This document shows positions 7,844 to 12,638 of a DNA stretch of 12,638 bases, piece by piece. This DNA comes from Acidobacteriota bacterium (GTDB lineage Bacteria; Acidobacteriota; Vicinamibacteria; Vicinamibacterales; UBA8438). How positions within the stretch are numbered: the stretch's first letter is position 1; every line of letters begins with the position of its first letter. The notes under the pieces were generated by a model. It was given only the letters and a program-made list of their open reading frames with translations, did not search any database and was not told the origin of the DNA. The stretch spans positions 1 to 12,638 of the forward strand of contig SXOW01000138.1 in NCBI GenBank assembly GCA_005778315.1, read 5' to 3'. The translations under genes were made by a program, and so were the position numbers.

Positions 7844-7970
7844 CGTCCTAGTCCTTCCTTGCGCGGAGCGCCCGCCCGTCTCGCCTGCATCGACCACCAG
7901 CCGCACCGCCAGTCCGGAACTCCTCCGTGAACTATCGTCGCGCACGTCTTCCCTTCTTGCTTGATCCCAT
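7844..7970 (-). pseudogene. decayed IS3-type transposase OrfA fragment
   Basis: Reading from ATG at 7970 gives MGSSKKGRRARR, then a TAG at 7932-7934, then FTEEFR. Shifting frame gives AVRLVVDAGETGG. Joined, this is the start of an IS3/IS911-type OrfA helix-turn-helix protein, which in intact copies runs K-R-R-x-F-T-x-E-F-K/R-x-x-AVRLV-x-x-x-G. One nonsense codon and an apparent 2-base loss near 7907-7912 explain the break. The similarity covers about 40 codons and stops where the FkbM-like gene begins; the remaining frame ends in a TAA that overlaps the FkbM-like ATG. The ATG lies 48 bp inside the inverted repeat, the spacing expected of an IS3 OrfA start. It is not functional as a transposase. 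Identification rests on motif recognition, without an alignment. Confidence 0.65.
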
Positions 7971-8000
7971 GCTGGGCATCGTATCCGCGTTTCGGAACGT

Positions 8001-8024
8001 GTCCACCAAAGCGGATCAATGCCA
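8001..8024 (-). repeat. inverted repeat, binding-protein-side copy, flanking the FkbM-like gene
   Basis: On the minus strand this arm reads TGGC, four bases, ATCCG, C, TTTGGTGGAC, and is followed by ACG. It matches the plus strand of 6750-6773 at 20 of 24 positions. It starts TGATCCG at 8018, in keeping with the TG ends of IS3-family elements, and lies 48 bp before the OrfA-like ATG at 7970. It sits only 14-37 bp past the stop of the binding-protein gene (stop codon at 8038-8040), so the proposed insertion landed immediately downstream of that gene. Confidence 0.65.
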
Positions 8025-8037
8025 GAGCGCCCGCTCC

Positions 8038-9759
8038 TCATTGCGGCGGGTTGACAGCCAACATGTCTGCGTTCCACAAGACGTGCGGCCGCAGCACCGA
8101 CGGCTCGACATTCGTCAACCGGGTCGACGTGGCAACAGACAGTCGCGAAGCCGCGAAGTACACGAGCGGTTGGTTTTCGGCGACGGTGGTCTGAATCTCG
8201 TTGAAGAGCTCCACTCGTCGGTCCAGGTCCGCGACCTGCAGCTGCTCGCTAATCAGTGCGTCGACACGGGCTTCCCAGTCGCTCGCTGGCGTCGCCTGGT
8301 TGGGGTTCCAGAAGTGCGATGCTCCCGAACTCAGCCAGAAGTCGAGGTTCCCCGCTGGGTCGGTATCGGTAGCCAGAAACCCGAAGTATGCCGCGTCGAA
8401 ATCCATCGAGGTGATTCGCTCAATGAGCGTCCCGAACTCGGTTGGTACGAGGTCGACTCCAATCCCGAGTTGACTGAGATCTGCTTGCAGCACCTGCGTC
8501 GCTCGTTCGCGGCTGGAATTGCCCTGGTGCGTCAGCAAGGCGAACCGCACCGGCGAGCCAGTGGCATCCTCGCGCAGACCGTCTCCGTCCCGGTCGATGA
8601 GGCCCAGCCCCGCCAGCAACGCATCGGCGCGCTGCACGTCGTACTCGAACTTGGGTAGCTCGGGCGTAAACCACGTTCCGTTTCCGGGCGTGATCGGTCC
8701 GTGGATCGGTTGCGCCAGGCCCAGATAGACGGTATTGGCGAACGACACCCGGTCCACGGCATGCGAAACCGCCAACCTCCAATCGCGGTGCTGCAGCCAT
8801 GACCGGCGCGGGTCGTCTGCCATCGCCTCGGGACGCAGATTGAAGAACAGGAAGTCCGCATTGAGGTCCACGCCGAGATCGTGGATCTGCACCTTGCCGT
8901 CGTGAGCCGCCCGCGCCAGGCCGCCGAAGTCCTCGGCGCGGACACCCCCTGAAATCAGATCTACCTCCCCGGCCTCCAGTCGGAGCATTTCCGTGTTCTG
9001 ATCGGACACGACCTCAAGCGTAATACCGTCGAGGTAGGGAAGTTGCACGCCTCCCGCGTCCTGTCGCCAGTACCGCGGGTTCTTCGCGAATACGAGGCGC
9101 TGTCCCGGAACGTAGGACTCGAGGGCAAACGGGCCGAGCCCCGCCAACTCGGTCGGGGCGGTCGTCACATCCCACGCGTCGCGGAACGTTCCGGCTCGCA
9201 GCGCCGGCTCCAAGAGATGCTTGGGCAACATCGGAAGACTGTCCAGCACCCGGACGCCAGGACTATACGGCACCGGGAAGCGGACCACGACCGTGACGTC
9301 GTCCGGCGCGGTGACCTCAATCGGTAGACCGTCGAATCGGAGCGAATCGGCCAGCGGGCTCCCGACAGCGTCGTCGTACACCGCCTCGAACGTGAAGAGC
9401 ACATCGGCCGATGTGAACGGCGCGCCGTCCGAAAAAGTCACGTCGGGGCGCAGAGCCAGTCGGTGAGTTCGCCCGTCATCCTCGCTCTCCCAACTCCCGG
9501 CAAGCCACGGCTCGACCATGTCGGTCGTCCGGTTGATGCGCACGAGGCTGGCCTGGGTCAGGCGCGAAAACAGGAGCGTCTCATTCTCGACCGCAAGGAG
9601 GTGGTTGAATGTCCGCGGCTCGCCACGAATTGTGCCCACCAAGGCACCGCCCTCGCCGTCCGAAGGGGTCAGCACAGCCCGGCCAGGGTCCCCGCACGCC
9701 GCCGCCAGGGTCAGGCCCGCAAGCGCTGCCAGAACTCCGCACACTCTCATTCGAACCAT
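8038..9759 (-). CDS. extracellular solute-binding protein, family 5 (peptide-type ABC importer lipoprotein)
   Basis: This is the solute receptor of a peptide/nickel/opine-type ABC importer. From ATG 9759 the protein is 573 residues. A short positive N-terminus and hydrophobic core end in LTLAAAC, so Cys22 is the likely lipidation site and the mature protein is anchored at the membrane facing the periplasm or exterior. The family signature is clear at about 83-120 (EPWLAGSWE, LRPDVTFSDGAPFTSADVLF). Later come the GLGPFALESYVPGQRLVFAKNPRYW and RLEAGEVDLI segments usual for SBP_bac_5. The frame is open up to 9906, but starting there would bury the lipoprotein signal, so 9759 (or ATG 9750) is preferred; no strong Shine-Dalgarno decides it. 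Two matching permeases follow downstream, beyond the FkbM-like gene. The ligand cannot be deduced. Confidence 0.94.
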   Translation of the reverse strand: MVRMRVCGVLAALAGLTLAAACGDPGRAVLTPSDGEGGALVGTIRGEPRTFNHLLAVENETLLFSRLTQASLVRINRTTDMVEPWLAGSWESEDDGRTHRLALRPDVTFSDGAPFTSADVLFTFEAVYDDAVGSPLADSLRFDGLPIEVTAPDDVTVVVRFPVPYSPGVRVLDSLPMLPKHLLEPALRAGTFRDAWDVTTAPTELAGLGPFALESYVPGQRLVFAKNPRYWRQDAGGVQLPYLDGITLEVVSDQNTEMLRLEAGEVDLISGGVRAEDFGGLARAAHDGKVQIHDLGVDLNADFLFFNLRPEAMADDPRRSWLQHRDWRLAVSHAVDRVSFANTVYLGLAQPIHGPITPGNGTWFTPELPKFEYDVQRADALLAGLGLIDRDGDGLREDATGSPVRFALLTHQGNSSRERATQVLQADLSQLGIGVDLVPTEFGTLIERITSMDFDAAYFGFLATDTDPAGNLDFWLSSGASHFWNPNQATPASDWEARVDALISEQLQVADLDRRVELFNEIQTTVAENQPLVYFAASRLSVATSTRLTNVEPSVLRPHVLWNADMLAVNPPQ

Positions 9760-9797
9760 GGGTTGTCGCGTCCCGTTGATCCACTGGCCAATCGTCC

Positions 9798-9809
9798 GCC
9801 ACGCGTGGC
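9798..9809. promoter_or_regulatory. perfect 12-bp palindrome upstream of binding-protein gene
   Basis: GCCACGCGTGGC is fully self-complementary and lies 39-50 bp before the binding-protein ATG. That is a suitable position for an operator of a dimeric repressor or activator. A weak -24/-12-like sequence on the minus strand (9786-9801, TGGC at one end and GGCC at the other) overlaps it. Perfect 12-mers occur by chance in GC-rich DNA, so this is suggestive only. Confidence 0.3.
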
Positions 9810-9908
9810 TCGTTTTTGACCCAATCACGGCCTCAGACCGCCGGCGCATCGGGCCCGAACCTGACGTAGCTGTCCTAACTCGGCACAAATTGTCGCCCCG
9901 ATCCACGA

Positions 9909-9924
9909 TGGCACGGTTCCTGCC
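9909..9924 (+). promoter_or_regulatory. sigma-54-type (-24/-12) promoter-like element
   Basis: TGGCACGGTTCCTGCC matches the RpoN consensus TGGCACG-N4-TTGCW at all seven -24 positions and at three of five -12 positions, with the invariant GG and GC correctly spaced. It points toward the sigma-54 activator, whose start codon lies about 390 bp downstream. Transcription would begin near 9935. An autoregulated promoter for the activator is the natural reading, but function is inferred. Confidence 0.5.
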
Positions 9925-9925
9925 C

Positions 9926-9953
9926 TTTGTATCGGGTGCTACGCGAGTTGCAA
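9926..9953 (-). promoter_or_regulatory. sigma-70-like promoter for the binding-protein gene
   Basis: On the minus strand TTGCAA (9948-9953) and TACAAA (9926-9931) lie 16 bp apart, each matching four of six consensus bases. The start would fall near 9919, leaving a leader of about 160 nt. It abuts the plus-strand sigma-54-like element, so the two divergent promoters would compete for the same DNA. Weak by-eye assignment. Confidence 0.3.
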
Positions 9954-9959
9954 GCAGCC

Positions 9960-10118
9960 ATGGCCGCCGGCATAGGGCCGCAGCAACAGGCCTTTGAGGA
10001 ACTGTGCTGCGCGTGCCCGTCTCGACCGATAGACGTCATGGCTGCCCGCCGCGTGACCGACGGATCCAGCTCGCGTGCTAGCAGGTCGGCTCACTTGGGG
10101 CAGGTATCCCAGAGGTGA
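9960..10118 (+). CDS. doubtful small ORF downstream of the sigma-54-like element
   Basis: From ATG 9960 a frame of 52 codons begins MAAGIGPQQQAFEELC and ends in TGA at 10116-10118. The frame also extends upstream to a TTG at 9927, but that start would lie before the transcription start expected from the sigma-54-like element. I recognise no family and see no Shine-Dalgarno. The only points in its favour are its place just after the promoter-like element and the TGATG overlap with the next small ORF. It is probably an untranslated leader; listed because the reader may wish to check it. Confidence 0.12.
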   Translation: MAAGIGPQQQAFEELCCACPSRPIDVMAARRVTDGSSSRASRSAHLGQVSQR

Positions 10119-10306
10119 TGCTAACGCCCCTTCAGAGGGACGGCGACGATAAGAAAATGCGTAACCGCTTTGACTACGATAGGTTGCCCACGACGGACTG
10201 GCTGGGGGGCCTGGCGATCGGACCGGCCGACTGGTGCGGTCACTACGCTTTGTCGGGTCTAGACGCCCACCACCCCGATTCCTGCGCTCACGACTCCAAC
10301 CGCTAG
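10118..10306 (+). CDS. possible small hypothetical protein upstream of the activator
   Basis: From ATG 10118 (sharing bases with the preceding TGA as TGATG) a 62-codon frame runs to TAG 10304-10306. It ends in the same frame as the activator and only 9 bp before the activator's start. The product begins MLTPLQRDGDDKKMRNRF and is polar, without TM or signal peptide; no family is recognised. Third codon positions are mostly G or C, as in real genes here, which is weak support. It may simply be 5' leader of the activator mRNA. Confidence 0.2.
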   Translation: MLTPLQRDGDDKKMRNRFDYDRLPTTDWLGGLAIGPADWCGHYALSGLDAHHPDSCAHDSNR

Positions 10307-10308
10307 GA
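10305..10308 (+). promoter_or_regulatory. ribosome binding site fixing the activator start
   Basis: AGGA followed by seven bases and GTG gives ideal spacing for initiation at 10316. An in-frame TAG at 10304-10306 rules out any earlier start, and the next in-frame ATG lies far downstream. The GTG start is therefore well supported. Confidence 0.75.
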
Positions 10309-10315
10309 ATCAGCC

Positions 10316-12638
10316 GTGGCGCGGTCAGACCAAGCACAAGACAGCCGGTACGAGGCGGCATCGCTCGAAGCCGGCCGCGGGTACTTCGCCCGCGCGCTGG
10401 AACTGCTTCCGAGCCCAGGACGTCCCGGAGACAGTAGCCGCTCACGCGAGTTGGCGCTAACCGCAGAGCTCCTCCAACACACGGGAGAGACGGTCGCCGC
10501 AGCGCAGTTGGCTGAGTCTTTGTCGAGAACGCACAACCTGTCACCCGCTCTCGCTTCTCGATGCCTGACGATCCTGGGTCTGTACGCGTTCGAAAACGGC
10601 AAACTCCGGCGGTCGACCGAACTTCTCCAGAAGGCCGTGCGCCTCGGTGAGGACTCGACGGACGTGGAGGCGACCTGCGACGCTATGCTTTGTCTTCTCG
10701 CCAGGCTGGCCGACGTTTCCGCACCTGGCTCCACCGCGTCGCTCGCCGCGGATACAGCAAGACTGGTGGCGAAGGTCAATACGAGGTCAGCGGCCATCCG
10801 TTTCCACCTAATTCTGGGCAGAACTGAAGCTCGCCGGGGAATCCTGGACGCAACCGACCAGCACTTCGACGCCGCTCGCTCGCTACTTGACTCGACGCCA
10901 AACCCCTGGCTCGAAGGTCTCTACTGCGTCGACGCATCTATCGTCGCCTACATGCGACCGGCGCTGGAAGAAGCGCTACAACTCGCCAATCGAGCCCTCA
11001 CCTGCTCGATGCAATCGGGTCACCGTCGCACGCTCACGGCGGCACTCGTCAATCTCGGCTCCATGTACCTTTACAAGGGAGATCACGCGGCGGCAGAAAG
11101 GTACTTCGTCCGAGCGTCAAGAATCGATTATCCGAGCGCAGAGGTCCGAGCGGCCATGCTCGACGGCTACGCCGACCTCGAACTAGCACGCCAAAATAAT
11201 CAAAGGTGCGAGGAGCTGCTGGACGATGTTGACAAGTGTCTTCCGGCTGTAAAAGGTTTCAAGGCCTCCTGGTACCAAATTTCACCTTTAGCGCTCCGAG
11301 TCAGGCTTCTGCGAGCCCGAGGAGAATGGCCTACGAGTCTCGCGGCATCCAATGTCGGCTTGGAACTTGCGCGACAGCGCGGCGACCTTGCGATGGAGTG
11401 CACGTTCCAAGTGTTGAAAGCTGAAACTCTGACAGACCTCGGAGAGTTGGACTTAGCCGCTTCTGTGGTGGGAGAGGCAGCCAGTTTAGTCGGATCGTTG
11501 CCGCCAACCGTCGCCGCCGAAGCGGAGAGGGTACGGGGAGGTCTGCTCGCAAGACTCGGCCGGACCGACGAGGGTCGCCGCCATCTTGAAAGAGCGGTCC
11601 GCATCCTGTCGATCGTGGGGAGCGCACACTCCGAGCAACACGCACGCAAGCAACTCGCGTCACTTCCAAGAACCAGCGTTAACCCGCGAGTGCCACTAGA
11701 CCGCGGCGGCATTTGGGACGCCGCAGCCATTCTAGACCTTGCGTCGCAACCTGAGCTTCTCGGGCGAGAAGCGCTTGCGGTCATCGCAGAACTGGATTGC
11801 GCGGCCGGCGCTGCTTTGGTAGCGACCAGCAACGGACGCCCGCTTACCGTACTCGCCCGTCACCAGTGGACAGCTCTAGAGGCTCGTGACATTTCGCGAG
11901 CGATCGAACCCGTTCAGCGAATGGCCGTCGGCGAAACGCGCGGGCGCCGATTCTATGTCGCAGCCGTCGCCAAGACGGACCTCCCGTCGCGGGACGCGTT
12001 GGCGGCCGTACGCCGGCTCGTCGCAGCCGCTGTCGAAATCGCGACCCATCGACGGCAAAACCAGCGCCAGCGAGCCCTGCTGCCATTGGAACCAGCTGGC
12101 CTATCGGACGGGGTCTTCCTGTCGGACGAAATGCTGAAAGTCGTTGCGCTCGCACGGCGAGTCGCGGCTAGTGAGCTGCCGGTGCTGATTACCGGCGAAA
12201 CCGGCACCGGCAAGGAGGTCCTCGCGAGGCTCATCCACGCTGCGTCTGACAGGTGCGAGCAGTCGTTTGTCGCCTTCAACTGCACAGGGTTGACCCGAGA
12301 CACCGCCGAGAGTCAACTCTTCGGCCATCGCCGCGGAGCGTTCACCGACGCCCTGGAAGATGCGTCTGGCGTTATCCGAGGAGTGTCCGGTGGGACTCTC
12401 ATGCTCGACGAGATCGGCGAACTGGACCCCGCGATTCAGCCAAAACTGCTAAGGTTTCTTGAATCAGGGGAAGTGCAACCCGTTGGAGAGCCTAAACCTG
12501 AGACTGCCAACGTCCGGGTCATAGCGGCCACGAACGCCGCCATCGACAGCCACGTAAGGAGTGGCCGGTTTCGCGAGGACCTATTCTATCGACTGAACGT
12601 GATCCGTCTCCGTGTGCCACCGCTTCGCGAACGGCGAG
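10316..12638 (+). CDS. TPR-GAF-like-AAA+ sigma-54-dependent activator (3'-partial)
   Basis: This is a bacterial enhancer-binding protein, an ATPase that remodels sigma-54 RNA polymerase. 774 codons are present and the frame runs off the right edge, so the end of the AAA+ domain and the expected DNA-binding HTH are not seen. Residues 1 to about 440 are alpha-helical with repeated TPR-like patterns (for example LVNLGSMYLYKGDHAAAERYF). About 466-575 resembles a degenerate GAF sensory domain. The AAA+ domain from about 605 shows Walker A GETGTGKE (627-634), Walker B LMLDE (695-699), sensor I VIAATN (735-740) and FREDLFYRLN. The sigma-54 contact loop reads GAFTDA at 674-679 in place of GAFTGA. The gene looks AT-richer by eye than the rest of the window and uses codons such as TTA, ATA and AGA. 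It lies divergent from the transporter and may control it; that is inference. Confidence 0.93.
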   Translation, partial: MARSDQAQDSRYEAASLEAGRGYFARALELLPSPGRPGDSSRSRELALTAELLQHTGETVAAAQLAESLSRTHNLSPALASRCLTILGLYAFENGKLRRSTELLQKAVRLGEDSTDVEATCDAMLCLLARLADVSAPGSTASLAADTARLVAKVNTRSAAIRFHLILGRTEARRGILDATDQHFDAARSLLDSTPNPWLEGLYCVDASIVAYMRPALEEALQLANRALTCSMQSGHRRTLTAALVNLGSMYLYKGDHAAAERYFVRASRIDYPSAEVRAAMLDGYADLELARQNNQRCEELLDDVDKCLPAVKGFKASWYQISPLALRVRLLRARGEWPTSLAASNVGLELARQRGDLAMECTFQVLKAETLTDLGELDLAASVVGEAASLVGSLPPTVAAEAERVRGGLLARLGRTDEGRRHLERAVRILSIVGSAHSEQHARKQLASLPRTSVNPRVPLDRGGIWDAAAILDLASQPELLGREALAVIAELDCAAGAALVATSNGRPLTVLARHQWTALEARDISRAIEPVQRMAVGETRGRRFYVAAVAKTDLPSRDALAAVRRLVAAAVEIATHRRQNQRQRALLPLEPAGLSDGVFLSDEMLKVVALARRVAASELPVLITGETGTGKEVLARLIHAASDRCEQSFVAFNCTGLTRDTAESQLFGHRRGAFTDALEDASGVIRGVSGGTLMLDEIGELDPAIQPKLLRFLESGEVQPVGEPKPETANVRVIAATNAAIDSHVRSGRFREDLFYRLNVIRLRVPPLRERR

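Larger units (their letters stand above)
6756..8018. mobile_element. putative IS3-like relic / mobile insertion cassette carrying the FkbM-like gene
   Basis: A unit of about 1263 bp is bounded by imperfect inverted repeats (TGATCCG at 8018 reading inward on the minus strand; TCATCCG at 6756 reading inward on the plus strand). Just inside the right-hand arm lies a broken IS3-type OrfA start, and the rest of the interior is the FkbM-like gene. The size matches ordinary IS3-family elements, but no OrfB with a DDE catalytic core was recognised. No matching target-site duplication is visible in the few bases outside each end. It may be a transposase-less cassette, or an IS later overwritten by recombination. 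The borders are inferred from the repeats. Confidence 0.45.

Noticed and set aside
6820..8019. 399-codon minus-strand ORF spanning the FkbM-like gene and its leader
   Set aside because: It is out of frame with the FkbM-like protein, Arg-rich, and begins inside the inverted-repeat arm; the 312-codon frame carries the SAM-binding motifs.
9798..9822. Intrinsic terminator: palindrome followed by TTTTT on the plus strand
   Set aside because: A perfect palindrome leaves at most a 4-bp stem after a loop, and no plus-strand gene ends here.
9760..9906. N-terminal extension of the binding protein to a start at 9906
   Set aside because: It would place 49 residues before a proper lipoprotein signal peptide; the signal and lipobox require a start at 9759 or 9750.
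9939..10544. 201-codon minus-strand ORF across the intergenic region and activator start
   Set aside because: Arg/Ser/Pro-rich, no family motif, and its upstream part is antisense to a well-supported start with Shine-Dalgarno at 10305-10318.
1..12638. CRISPR array, tRNA or rRNA genes, phage structural genes
   Set aside because: No regularly spaced repeats, no cloverleaf or rRNA-like stretches and no phage proteins were seen in either strand.

Overview
The window is GC-rich bacterial DNA. A run of minus-strand genes fills roughly the first 9.8 kb, and one long plus-strand gene runs off the right edge. High GC, a long TPR-type sigma-54 activator and the mix of housekeeping genes would suit an Acidobacteriota-like or similar soil or sediment bacterium. 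That is an inference from gene content; nothing here fixes the taxon.

Reading the minus strand in its direction of transcription (right to left), the genes are: a family 5 solute-binding lipoprotein (8038-9759), an FkbM-type methyltransferase-like gene (6903-7841), two peptide-type ABC permeases in tight tandem (dppB-like 5627-6598, dppC-like 4617-5615), the tRNA methylthiotransferase mtaB (3290-4549), an M16 zinc peptidase (1828-3087), a YycJ/WalJ-type metallo-beta-lactamase-fold hydrolase (933-1796) and the first 269 codons of purB (1-807, cut by the left edge). The binding protein and permeases make an import system for peptides or similar solutes, but no ATPase gene lies here. mtaB, M16, YycJ and purB look like ordinary chromosomal housekeeping genes.

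The FkbM-like gene separates the binding protein from its permeases and has unusually long gaps on both sides. Those gaps hold an imperfect inverted repeat (20 of 24 bases matching, 6750-6773 and 8001-8024). Just inside the right-hand copy is a decayed start of an IS3-type OrfA transposase, with a nonsense codon and a frameshift. The simplest reading is a 1.26 kb insertion-sequence-like unit in which the FkbM-like gene stands where the transposase body should be.

The right end is a divergent regulatory region of about 555 bp (9760-10315), followed by a plus-strand activator (10316 to the edge). The activator has a TPR-like array, a GAF-like segment and a sigma-54 AAA+ domain whose loop-1 motif reads GAFTDA instead of GAFTGA. 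The intergenic region holds a strong -24/-12 sigma-54-type promoter match pointing at the activator, a sigma-70-like promoter facing the binding protein, a perfect 12-bp palindrome, and two doubtful small ORFs joined by a TGATG overlap.
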